Origin: DYJK01 sp964464825
GTDB lineage: Bacteria; Bacteroidota; Ignavibacteria; Ignavibacteriales; Melioribacteraceae
NCBI GenBank assembly: GCA_964464825.1
Contig: CAYXKL010000065.1
Coordinates: 1-14,870, forward strand
Reading direction: 5' to 3'
Length of the DNA stretch: 14,870 bases
Under the pieces are notes generated by a model. It was not told where the DNA came from. It did not search any database and was given only the letters and a program-made list of their open reading frames with translations. Numbering within the stretch: position 1 is the stretch's first letter; every line of letters begins with the position of its first letter. The position numbers were made by a program, and so were the translations under genes. Of the stretch, positions 7,326 to 14,691 are shown piece after piece.

Positions 7326-8648
7326 TTACTTATGTAAATCTGATATAGAAATAGAAGTGTAGCGCATCGAATGTACTTTGTTCGGTACCGGTAAAATAAC
7401 TTTAGGTTTTACAAATGCTTCAAATTCATCTCTGAATCTTGTTATCATAAATTTAACAGGCCAGGCAGCAGCATCTCCCAAAGCACAAATTGTATTTCCT
7501 TCAATATTATTGGCAACGCTTACTAATAAATCGAGATCTTTTGAAGTTCCATTACCTTCCAATATTCTGTGAAGAGTTTTTTCCATCCAGCCGGTTCCTT
7601 CGCGGCAAGGTGTACACTGTCCGCAGCTTTCATGATGATAAAACTTAGTTATCCTCAAAAGAACTTTTAAAAGATTAGTATCTTCATCCATAACCATAAC
7701 ACCACCAGTACCAATTGCAGAACCAGCCTCTTTCAGAGATTCTGCATCCATTCTAACACCTTCTAATTGGTCACCGCGCAACGGAGGCATAGATGAACCA
7801 CCGGGAATAACACATTTTATTTTTTTATTACCCGGTACTCCGCCAGCATAATTATAAATCAATTCTGTCAACAATATTCCAGATGGTAATTCATAAATTC
7901 CGGGTTTATTTACATGACCGCTTATTCCAAACAAAATAGTACCCGGATGTTTAGGTGCACCAATTTTTGAAAACCATTCCCATCCTTTATTAATTATTGG
8001 AGGTACATTTGTAATTGTCTCTACATTATTAATTGTGGTTGGGCAGCCCCACAATCCTCTTTGTGCCGGGAATGGCGGTTTTACTCTTGGATATCCTCTA
8101 TAACCTTCAATAGAATTCATCAATGAAGATTCTTCGCCGCAAATATATGCACCGGCACCTTTGTGAATATAAAGATTACAATAAAATTCAGTACCGAAAG
8201 TTTCTTTCATCTTTTCGCCGAGAAAACCTTTTTCATACGCTGTATCTATAGCATTCTGCATAAGTTTAATCCATTTATGGTATTCACCACGGATATACAA
8301 ATAAGCAGTTTTAGCACCAATAGCATAACAGGTTATTATAACACCTTCAATTAGTTGAAAAGGATTGTCTTCAAAAATTTGACGATCTTTGAATGAACCC
8401 GGCTCACTTTCATCTCCATTAATACACAGATACTTTGGTTTATCAGTAGATTTAGGCATGAAACTCCATTTCAAACCGGCAGAAAATGCAGCCCCACCTC
8501 TTCCCCGTAATCCAGATTTTTTAACTTGATCAATTAAATCATCGGGAGACTGGGCGAAAGCTTTTTGGGCAGATTTAAAGCCATCATTAGCAATATAAAC
8601 ATCAATCTGATTTAGATTTTCTATTTCGGGAAGTACAATTCTTTCCAT
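7326..8648 (-). CDS. nuoF: NADH-quinone oxidoreductase subunit F
   Basis: The NADH- and FMN-binding subunit of respiratory complex I, on the cytoplasmic tip of the peripheral arm. It takes hydride from NADH and passes electrons to its [4Fe-4S] cluster N3. The glycine-rich GLRGRGGAAFSAG (47-59) is the FMN/NADH site, followed by NGDESEPG (78-84) and GAGAYICGEESSL. The cluster N3 ligands C342, C345, C348 (SCGQCTPC) and C388 (NTICALGD) are all present. Its 440 residues match the family. It is the last gene of nuoABCDEF here, 18 bases after nuoE. Downstream comes the convergent TerB-like gene instead of nuoG, so the operon ends or is split at this point. No strong hairpin terminator is visible in the 32-base gap. 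Confidence 0.97.
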   Translation of the reverse strand: MERIVLPEIENLNQIDVYIANDGFKSAQKAFAQSPDDLIDQVKKSGLRGRGGAAFSAGLKWSFMPKSTDKPKYLCINGDESEPGSFKDRQIFEDNPFQLIEGVIITCYAIGAKTAYLYIRGEYHKWIKLMQNAIDTAYEKGFLGEKMKETFGTEFYCNLYIHKGAGAYICGEESSLMNSIEGYRGYPRVKPPFPAQRGLWGCPTTINNVETITNVPPIINKGWEWFSKIGAPKHPGTILFGISGHVNKPGIYELPSGILLTELIYNYAGGVPGNKKIKCVIPGGSSMPPLRGDQLEGVRMDAESLKEAGSAIGTGGVMVMDEDTNLLKVLLRITKFYHHESCGQCTPCREGTGWMEKTLHRILEGNGTSKDLDLLVSVANNIEGNTICALGDAAAWPVKFMITRFRDEFEAFVKPKVILPVPNKVHSMRYTSISISDLHK

Positions 8649-8666
8649 TATAACAACGCCTAAACT

Positions 8667-9140
8667 TTATTTAAATGAATCAATAATTTCTTCAACTTTT
8701 TCTTTAGTTAGATTTTCAAAATAATCTTCATTAACAGCAATCATCGGTGCGTATCCGCAAGCGCCCATACATTCTACTTCTTCTAAAGAAAATTTACCAT
8801 CAGGTGTAACTTCCATATTATTAATTCCTAATTTTTGCTTGACTCGATCCCAAATTTCATAAGCACCTCTTAGCATACAAGATACATTAGTGCAAACCTG
8901 AATATGATATTTCCCCATTGGTTTGGTATGAAACATTGTATAAAATGTAACAACACTCAAAACATTAACTTTATCAATTTTCAATACATCGGCAATCTCT
9001 TCCATAACTTCATTAGTAATATAGCCGTTCTGTTTCTGAGCAATATAAACTGTATCCATTACTGCAGCTAAAGCAGTTGGATATTTCTTCTTTGCTTCTT
9101 CAATCTTAACTAAATTTTCTTCGGTAAACTTAAATTCCAT
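8667..9140 (-). CDS. nuoE: NADH-quinone oxidoreductase subunit E
   Basis: Thioredoxin-like [2Fe-2S] subunit of complex I (cluster N1a) that packs against NuoF in the NADH dehydrogenase module. Cysteines C83 and C88 (VCTNVSCM) and C124 and C128 (VECMGACGYAP) match the four known ligands of the family. The N-terminal helical part (ALAAVMDTVYIAQKQNGYIT, about 23-42, then the VVTFYTMF segment) is typical. Length 157 is standard. It lies 29 bases after nuoD and 18 before nuoF on the same strand, in canonical order. Confidence 0.97.
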   Translation of the reverse strand: MEFKFTEENLVKIEEAKKKYPTALAAVMDTVYIAQKQNGYITNEVMEEIADVLKIDKVNVLSVVTFYTMFHTKPMGKYHIQVCTNVSCMLRGAYEIWDRVKQKLGINNMEVTPDGKFSLEEVECMGACGYAPMIAVNEDYFENLTKEKVEEIIDSFK

Positions 9141-9169
9141 ATTTCGTTACTCTATAAATCTATCATAAA

Positions 9170-10420
9170 TTATTTATCAGCTTCACCCATAACCGGATCA
9201 AGACTACCAATGATAGCAATAACATCTGAAATCATTGCACCTTTACAAATTTTTGGTATTGCTTGAAGATTACAAAATGAGGGAGAATGTATTTTCATTT
9301 TCCATGGATTACCGCTTCCATTACTTACAATATAAAAGCCCAGCTCGCCTTTAGGATTTTCTGCTGAAAAATAAACATCGCCAACCGGAGGATTGATTCC
9401 ATAATTTATTATCATAAAATCATGAATCAATTCTTCCATCTTTGTATAAATTTCAGTTTTGTGAGAAATTACATGTTTAGGATCATTTGCAATTATTTCA
9501 CCATTAGGCATTTTATCAATAATCTGGTATAATATTTTTACACTTTCCCTAACTTCATCACCTCTAATAAAATATCGTGCAAGACAATCTCCTTCTGTAT
9601 AAGTAGGTATGTTAAAATCAATTTCGTTGTAATATAAATAAGGTTTCACTTTTCTTAAATCATACTCAACACCGGTAGCTCTAAGATTAGGACCGGTTAA
9701 TCCGAGCGCAACAGCATCATCTTTAGAAATAACACCAATACCTTCAAGCCGTTCAATAAAAATTCTATTTCGGAGTAATAATTTATCCATTTCATCCAAA
9801 GCGGAATGGAATTGGTCTAAAAATTTCTTAATCATACTAAGGACTTCAGAATCTGCATCAGATGCAACTCCGCCAATTCTTGTATAACTTGTAGTAAATC
9901 TTGCACCAATAAGTTTATCAAAAATTTCCTGAATCTTTTCACGTTCTCTAAAAGTCCACATAACCATAGTAACTGCACCAACATCCATAGCATACGTACC
10001 TATTGCAACCATATGAGCAGCAATTCTGCCAAGTTCAGCTACCATCATACGAATATATTGAGCTCTCTTAGGAGCTTCAATTCCTAATAACTTTTCTACA
10101 GCTAGTACGTAAGCAACATTATTGCACAATGTACCCGTATAATCTAAACGGTCTGTGTGAGGTATGTATTCAATATAACTCATATCTTCAGCCATCTTTT
10201 CGTAACCGCGGTGAAGATATCCGAGTTCAGGTACAACACTTACAACTGTTTCTCCATCCAAACGAAGGACTAAACGTAAAACACCGTGAGTAGCCGGATG
10301 CTGCGGACCCATATTTATTACCATCTCATTTTCCAGTGCATCTTCAATGGTAATATCTTTATCAGCTAATAACTTTTTGTAAAGTTTTTCGTCGGTATAT
10401 ACGTTTGTTTTTTGTTCCAT
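9170..10420 (-). CDS. nuoD: NADH-quinone oxidoreductase subunit D (49-kDa type)
   Basis: Peripheral-arm subunit of complex I, related to the large subunit of [NiFe] hydrogenases, that forms the quinone-reduction pocket with NuoB. Near the N-terminus, NMGPQHPATHG holds H45 and RLDYTG holds Y94. These line up with the quinone-binding histidine and tyrosine known from the Thermus subunit Nqo4 (H38, Y87), both offset by seven. RIGGVASD (about 177-184) and the C-terminal SPSFCNLQAIPKICKG and SLDPVMGEADK are also family hallmarks. At 416 residues it is a separate protein, not a NuoCD fusion. One base separates it from nuoC. It completes the membrane-proximal part of the peripheral arm encoded here. 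Confidence 0.97.
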   Translation of the reverse strand: MEQKTNVYTDEKLYKKLLADKDITIEDALENEMVINMGPQHPATHGVLRLVLRLDGETVVSVVPELGYLHRGYEKMAEDMSYIEYIPHTDRLDYTGTLCNNVAYVLAVEKLLGIEAPKRAQYIRMMVAELGRIAAHMVAIGTYAMDVGAVTMVMWTFREREKIQEIFDKLIGARFTTSYTRIGGVASDADSEVLSMIKKFLDQFHSALDEMDKLLLRNRIFIERLEGIGVISKDDAVALGLTGPNLRATGVEYDLRKVKPYLYYNEIDFNIPTYTEGDCLARYFIRGDEVRESVKILYQIIDKMPNGEIIANDPKHVISHKTEIYTKMEELIHDFMIINYGINPPVGDVYFSAENPKGELGFYIVSNGSGNPWKMKIHSPSFCNLQAIPKICKGAMISDVIAIIGSLDPVMGEADK

Positions 10421-10421
10421 T

Positions 10422-10916
10422 TTACTTAATTACCTTTGGTAATGGTAACGACCCTGGTATTCCAATTACCGGAAAATCTTTTCTTAATGGATAATATTGA
10501 AATCCTTCAGGCATATACATTCTTCTTAAATCCGGATGATTGACAAAAATTATTCCGTACATATCATAAGTTTCTCGTTCGTACCAATTAGCACTCTGCC
10601 AGATTGAAGTTACTGTATCAATCTGCCACGGTTCTTCATCTAAATTAACTTTTATTCTTAAGTTGAAATTATTTTTAAATGAATATATATGATAAACAAC
10701 TGTAAATCTTTTTTTACGTGTAGCCCAATCGATAGCAGTTATATCCTTACACATAACAAACTGAAGTTCTTTATCACCATATAAATATTTGCAGAACTCA
10801 ACAATTTTTTCTTTAGTTACAACAAATGTAAGATCATCACGGAAGTTTGTTATTTCAATGATTGCATCAGAGAATTGATTTTTTAATTTTTCAATAATTA
10901 GTTCTTTGAATTGCAT
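10422..10916 (-). CDS. nuoC: NADH-quinone oxidoreductase subunit C (30-kDa type)
   Basis: Accessory structural subunit of the complex I peripheral arm, without cofactors. The diagnostic C-terminal block is present: ANWYERETYDMYG (about 109-121), NHPDLRRMYMPEGF and YPLRKDFP. The N-terminal half has the mixed alpha/beta pattern of the family but weak conservation. At 164 residues it is at the short end for a free-standing NuoC, lacking the C-terminal extension seen in some species. It sits two bases after nuoB and one base before nuoD, so translation of the three is likely coupled. Confidence 0.96.
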   Translation of the reverse strand: MQFKELIIEKLKNQFSDAIIEITNFRDDLTFVVTKEKIVEFCKYLYGDKELQFVMCKDITAIDWATRKKRFTVVYHIYSFKNNFNLRIKVNLDEEPWQIDTVTSIWQSANWYERETYDMYGIIFVNHPDLRRMYMPEGFQYYPLRKDFPVIGIPGSLPLPKVIK

Positions 10917-10918
10917 GA

Positions 10919-11437
10919 TCAGTTCTTCGCAGTTTCAAGATTTTTGAAAGGCATATCCTGAAAATCACGGGCTTTTGTTTTAGAAATTTTTTGTTGTATG
11001 GTCATTACAGCATTAATTAAATTTTCTGGACGTGGTGGACAGCCGGCTGTATAAACATCAACTGGTAAAAATTGATCGATACCTTGTACGACATTATATG
11101 ACCTATACATTCCGCCTGATGATGTACAAGCACCCATTGCGATAACCCATTTGGGCTCCGGCATTTGATCGTAGATTCTTCTAACAACTTGTGCCATTTT
11201 ATAAGTAACAGTTCCGGCAACAATCATAAGATCGCACTGACGTGGTGTAAACCGCATAACTTCGGAACCGAATCTAGCGAGATCATATTTAGGATCAGCA
11301 GCAGCAATCATTTCAATAGCACAGCAAGATATACCCATCGGCATAGGCCATACAGAACTTTTTCTTGCCCAAGCAATAACTGCATCTATGGTTGTTGTAA
11401 CAAATCCATCTTTATTTAATTTTGCTTCTAATCCCAT
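10919..11437 (-). CDS. nuoB: NADH-quinone oxidoreductase subunit B (PSST type)
   Basis: Complex I subunit carrying [4Fe-4S] cluster N2, the last electron donor to quinone. The unusual tandem cysteines C38-C39 (MGISCCAIEM), C104 (GACTSSGG) and C133 (GCPPRPENL) supply the four ligands. The block FGSEVMRFTPRQCDLMIVAG (56-75) is typical. Length is 172. Its start overlaps the end of nuoA by ten bases, and GGCGG lies a few bases upstream inside nuoA, indicating coupled translation. Confidence 0.97.
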   Translation of the reverse strand: MGLEAKLNKDGFVTTTIDAVIAWARKSSVWPMPMGISCCAIEMIAAADPKYDLARFGSEVMRFTPRQCDLMIVAGTVTYKMAQVVRRIYDQMPEPKWVIAMGACTSSGGMYRSYNVVQGIDQFLPVDVYTAGCPPRPENLINAVMTIQQKISKTKARDFQDMPFKNLETAKN

Positions 11438-11796
11438 TTTAATCCGCCTTTCATAAAAATGTAAAGGAAGCCGAGTTCGAGTACAATTAAAAATATTAAC
11501 ATCGGTAGAAAAGCAAATAGTCCAAATTCATTAAAGAGTTCTTTGAATTGTACTGCCCATGGATAAACATAAATTACTTCGATATCAAAAATTATAAAAA
11601 GCATTGCCACTAAATAATATTTAATTGAAATTCTTTCGTGTGTAGAACCGACGGGGTCTTTACCGCTTTCATAAGTCATCATTTTTACTTTATTAGGTCT
11701 GGATGGACCAAATATTTGCGATGAAAAAACAACTGCTAAGGCAAATATTGCTGCTACTAAAAGGACTAATATTATTGGAATATAATCGAGAATCAT
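11428..11796 (-). CDS. nuoA: NADH-quinone oxidoreductase subunit A
   Basis: Small membrane subunit of complex I at the junction of the peripheral and membrane arms. Three membrane helices are visible (about 5-27, 61-82 and 91-115). Between helices 1 and 2 lies the flexible loop with the signature MTYESGKDPVGSTHERISIKYY. The loop cysteine of mitochondrial ND3 is a serine here, which is common in bacteria. Helix 2 holds the expected acidic FDIEVIYVYPWA. Length 122 is normal. It is the first gene of the nuo block, 149 bases after lysJ/argD on the same strand, and a possible promoter lies in that gap. No strong ribosome site precedes the ATG. Confidence 0.96.
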   Translation of the reverse strand: MILDYIPIILVLLVAAIFALAVVFSSQIFGPSRPNKVKMMTYESGKDPVGSTHERISIKYYLVAMLFIIFDIEVIYVYPWAVQFKELFNEFGLFAFLPMLIFLIVLELGFLYIFMKGGLKWD

Positions 11797-11821
11797 CGGG
11801 ACAATATAATAATTTTGATGC

Positions 11822-11853
11822 GAAAGATAAAAGAAATGAGTGCAAAAAACAAA
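11822..11853 (-). promoter_or_regulatory. Possible Bacteroidetes-type promoter of the nuoA-F operon
   Basis: Reading the minus strand, TTTG (11853-11850) is followed after 20 bases by TATCTTTC (11829-11822). This resembles the TTTG / TAnnTTTG -33/-7 pair used by the Bacteroidetes primary sigma factor, with one mismatch in the -7 element. A transcript would start near 11815, giving a leader of about 20 bases before the nuoA ATG. The region is T-rich on this strand, so a chance match is quite possible. Confidence 0.3.
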
Positions 11854-11865
11854 AAAACAAATTTG

Positions 11866-11898
11866 GAATTTTGAATTATGAATTCGGAATTATAATTC
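11866..11898. repeat. Heptamer GAATTNN tandem repeat ending in a 12-base palindrome
   Basis: GAATT recurs at 11866, 11873, 11880 and 11887, exactly every seven bases, and the array ends in the perfect palindrome GAATTATAATTC (11887-11898). GAATTAT (11873-11879) can also pair with ATAATTC (11892-11898) as a 7-base stem with a 12-base loop. On the minus strand this hairpin would follow the lysJ/argD gene and be followed by T-rich sequence, so a weak terminator role is possible, but the stem is almost all A-T. It is intergenic, between lysJ/argD and nuoA. Confidence 0.6.
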
Positions 11899-11945
11899 TG
11901 CGCTAATTCCTTGCTCAGTTTAAGATAGTGAGGATTATTTTGGAA

Positions 11946-13100
11946 CTATTTCAGAACATCAACAATTTTTTCTATTGCAATATCAAGGTCTTCGTAACTT
12001 ATTACCAATGGTGGTAGTAATCTTAAAACCGTTGTTCCAGCCGGTAACGTTACAATTCCTTTTTCAAGTAATTCAATAATTACAGGTTGCGATTTATCTT
12101 TTAATTCAATACCAATCATCAATCCGATTTGTCTAACTTCTCTAACTTTAGATAATGAGTATTTATCAAGCTTTTCTTTAAAATATTTTCCTTTGGCATC
12201 AGCTTCTTCCCACAATTTATTTTCGAGCATAAAATCAATAGAGGCAATAGCAGCAGAACATGCTAAAGGATTACCTCCAAATGTTGAGCCATGTTTCCCT
12301 TTTTCTATTTGTATTTTTTCATTACAAAGCAGAACACCCATTGGAAATCCGCCGGCAATTGATTTAGCAAGTGTCATCATATCGGCTTCTATATCAAAAT
12401 GTTCGATTGCAAACATTTTTCCAGTACGGCAGAATCCGGTTTGTATTTCATCAATTATCAACAAAATATTTTTTTGATCACAAAGTTCTCTTACTTTTTT
12501 AAAATAATCTTTGTCACCAATGTTTATCCCTCCTTCACCTTGAACAAGTTCTAAAATTAATCCGGCAGTATCATCATCAACAACTTCAGTTAATTTTTCA
12601 AAATTATTATAAGGTACAAATGAAAAACCTGGGACAAGAGGTTCAAAAATTTCTCTATATTCTTTTTTATATGTAGCGCTAAGTGCACCGTAAGTTCTTC
12701 CATGAAAACCTTTCATAGCAGAAACAAATTTTTTCTTTTTTGTTACAGCTCGTGCAAACTTTATTGCCGCTTCTATTGCTTCAGTACCAGAATTTGTAAT
12801 GAATGCTTTCTTAAAATTGCCTGGTACAATCGAAAATAATTTTTCTAAAAATAGTGCTTTTGTATCGTTGTAGAATGTGTTGGCACACGTTATCAATGTA
12901 TTTACTTGTTTAGAGATCGCTTCAACGACTTTTTCATTTGAATGGCCAATATTAGCAACACTTATACCTGAAGCTAAATCAATATATTCCTTCCCCTTAT
13001 CATCCCATAAACGTGCACCTTTTCCTTTAACTAAAACAACATCTCTTTTAGGATAAACGTCAATTTCGTATTGATCAATTAATGATTTATAATCTTTCAT
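11946..13100 (-). CDS. argD: Acetylornithine / LysW-amino-acid aminotransferase (class III, PLP-dependent)
   Basis: Class III transaminase of the ArgD/LysJ family, which moves an amino group from glutamate to a protected semialdehyde in ornithine or lysine synthesis. The PLP phosphate loop NSGTEA (103-108), GFHGRTYGALS (131-141), D217 in IIDEIQTGFCRTG and the PLP lysine K246 in LAKSIAGGFPMG are all in place. Its 384 residues match the family. Its start overlaps the stop of the kinase by four bases (ATGA), with GGAG in the tail of the kinase gene serving as ribosome site. Because the kinase beside it is LysZ-like, the substrate is probably a LysW-bound semialdehyde rather than N-acetylglutamate semialdehyde, which would make it lysJ. 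Specificity cannot be decided from its own motifs. Confidence 0.93.
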   Translation of the reverse strand: MKDYKSLIDQYEIDVYPKRDVVLVKGKGARLWDDKGKEYIDLASGISVANIGHSNEKVVEAISKQVNTLITCANTFYNDTKALFLEKLFSIVPGNFKKAFITNSGTEAIEAAIKFARAVTKKKKFVSAMKGFHGRTYGALSATYKKEYREIFEPLVPGFSFVPYNNFEKLTEVVDDDTAGLILELVQGEGGINIGDKDYFKKVRELCDQKNILLIIDEIQTGFCRTGKMFAIEHFDIEADMMTLAKSIAGGFPMGVLLCNEKIQIEKGKHGSTFGGNPLACSAAIASIDFMLENKLWEEADAKGKYFKEKLDKYSLSKVREVRQIGLMIGIELKDKSQPVIIELLEKGIVTLPAGTTVLRLLPPLVISYEDLDIAIEKIVDVLK

Positions 13101-13903
13101 GTTAACTCCATCGATGATATTGTTGTGCCTTTTCCGTTTAGTGCATCAGATATCGGATGATCAGTTCTACCATCAGAAATGATAACTGTTGTTTTACCGC
13201 TTTCAAATAATTTCCTAAGTGCTAATATTTTCCTTTTCATTCTTCCATCAGCTTTCAATTCCAATGGTTCAAGTTCGGTATTTGCTATTTTTACAATTAG
13301 TGAAGCACTATCGTTTTTATCTAATAAAAAACCCGGTGCTTCAATTAATGAAATAATTTTTTCTGCTTTAAACTCATTCTGCAACAATGTTAGTATATCA
13401 TCATTTTCAGAATTGATTGCAAAATTGTTTTCATCAATTAATGGTACACTCAATACCGGTGTATATCCATTATCAATCAGCAATTCTAATAAATTTTTAT
13501 TTACAGATTTTGGTTTACCGGAGAAATCCCTAATAATTAATGTTTTACCACCTTCTCTTACTTTTATACCGCTATTTCTTTTCCCTTGAATAATTTTTCC
13601 GTCCAGACCTGATAATCCTACTGCATTAATACCATTCTGCTGACACAATTCAACAATTCTTTTATTTTTTAAACCGGCGTAAGTCATCATCATCAAATCA
13701 ATTGTTGATTCATCACTAAATACAGAATCGTATCCGGAAATTGATGTAACAACTCTTTTTTTATAACCAATTTTTTCTCCAACTTCATCGCGTAATGCAT
13801 TCGCTCCATGAACAATTATAAATATCTCTTTTAATTCAGCAAGATCAGATATTATTCCCTTCAGATTTATATTCTTTCCGCCGCCGATTTTAATTAAAAA
13901 CAT
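13097..13903 (-). CDS. lysZ: LysZ-type amino-acid kinase ([LysW]-aminoadipate/glutamate kinase)
   Basis: Amino-acid kinase family enzyme that phosphorylates the side carboxylate of an amino-protected glutamate or aminoadipate. The phosphate loop is IKIGGGKNI (4-12). VHGANALRDEVGEKIGY (31-47) is the substrate region, with A34 where many relatives have a second glycine. NAVGLSGLDGKIIQGKR (93-109) and GRMKRK (220-225) match LysZ proteins of Thermus and Sulfolobus much better than ArgB, which has HGGGP and a GMIPK motif. The C-terminal DGRTDHPISDALNGKGT is also typical. Length is 268. Its start lies ten bases inside the end of the preceding amidotransferase gene, with GGAG upstream, and its stop overlaps the aminotransferase start. 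This tight coupling argues for one pathway. Whether the product is ornithine or lysine is open. Confidence 0.88.
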   Translation of the reverse strand: MFLIKIGGGKNINLKGIISDLAELKEIFIIVHGANALRDEVGEKIGYKKRVVTSISGYDSVFSDESTIDLMMMTYAGLKNKRIVELCQQNGINAVGLSGLDGKIIQGKRNSGIKVREGGKTLIIRDFSGKPKSVNKNLLELLIDNGYTPVLSVPLIDENNFAINSENDDILTLLQNEFKAEKIISLIEAPGFLLDKNDSASLIVKIANTELEPLELKADGRMKRKILALRKLFESGKTTVIISDGRTDHPISDALNGKGTTISSMELT

Positions 13904-14538
13904 TTGAACTCCATCAAAGAATTATTCGGAATTTTTCTCCATCCGGTTTTATTATCCAATTTATCAGAACAAACAATAGTGAAATCATTTGATTGTGAAT
14001 AATGCATTGTAAAATATTCATAATCTTCATTGAATTGAGAATAAACTAATGTAGATTTGTCTGATGATAAAATTATATTCATAGCACGTATATAAGAAGT
14101 TTTTTTAGTAATTATTTCAGTTCCTTTTTCTAAAGCGTTTCTAATATTTCCTTTATCGAATCGTTTTATATAATTAAATATTTTCTCGGCGCCAATTCTA
14201 CCGGATTCTTTAATTTTTACACCGCGTAATTCGCCATTAAAAATGAAAATATATTTATCATCATAAAAAGGCATATTGTTTTCAACAACAATCCCTTCAT
14301 CTTTGAAAGCACTGCGCGCATGTGCAATAACTCTGCTGCCCGAACCAAAAAGTGAAAGATCATCTTCCCAAATCGATTTAACATTTTTGTAATAATTCCA
14401 TTTATTGTTTTGATAGTACGCAATCCCCCAGCCATGACCTTGAAATTCTTTACTGTTCTTAGATATCTCAGCAAAATTTTCTAAATAATCCGTTATTCGA
14501 AAATTATTTTTTGAATTTATGTAAAGTAATCTGCACAT
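13894..14538 (-). CDS. Class II glutamine amidotransferase-like protein (EgtC/YafJ type)
   Basis: A 214-residue stand-alone N-terminal-nucleophile amidohydrolase. After removal of Met1, C2 becomes the catalytic residue. Other active-site elements follow in the expected order: HGWGIAYY (35-42), AHARSA (72-77), ENNMPF (86-91) and the oxyanion motif FNGEL (100-104). No synthase or ammonia-acceptor domain is attached. Characterised relatives include EgtC, which removes gamma-glutamate from an ergothioneine intermediate, and yeast Dug3 of glutathione breakdown. It sits between argC/lysY and lysZ on the same strand and overlaps lysZ by ten bases, so a link to that pathway is likely but the function is unproven. 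One idea, an inference, is cleavage of the gamma-glutamyl bond that holds the amino acid on LysW. It is slightly short for the family (usually about 250). No ribosome site is evident. Confidence 0.85.
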   Translation of the reverse strand: MCRLLYINSKNNFRITDYLENFAEISKNSKEFQGHGWGIAYYQNNKWNYYKNVKSIWEDDLSLFGSGSRVIAHARSAFKDEGIVVENNMPFYDDKYIFIFNGELRGVKIKESGRIGAEKIFNYIKRFDKGNIRNALEKGTEIITKKTSYIRAMNIILSSDKSTLVYSQFNEDYEYFTMHYSQSNDFTIVCSDKLDNKTGWRKIPNNSLMEFKCF

Positions 14539-14691
14539 TTTATTCTGAGTGATTGAAACAATTGAAGTATCTCTTACACAAATTGGTTAGAAATTAATCT
14601 TCTTTTTTATAATTACCATCAATTAAAATCAAAAACAATTCAATGATATTGAAATTCTTTCTAGATAATTCAATTGTAAGCATTACAAATA

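Noticed and set aside
11165..11419. 84-residue open frame on the plus strand opposite nuoB
   Set aside because: It is complementary to conserved nuoB codons and has no family features.
13179..13589. 136-residue open frame on the plus strand opposite lysZ
   Set aside because: It is a shadow of a well-supported gene: low-complexity Ser/Asn/Leu/Phe-rich composition, no ribosome site, no motif.
14594..14683. A 29-codon ATG frame on the minus strand between argC/lysY and the amidotransferase gene, considered as a possible LysW carrier
   Set aside because: LysW is about 55 residues with a zinc ribbon and an acidic EDWGE-like end; this frame has no cysteines and no ribosome site.
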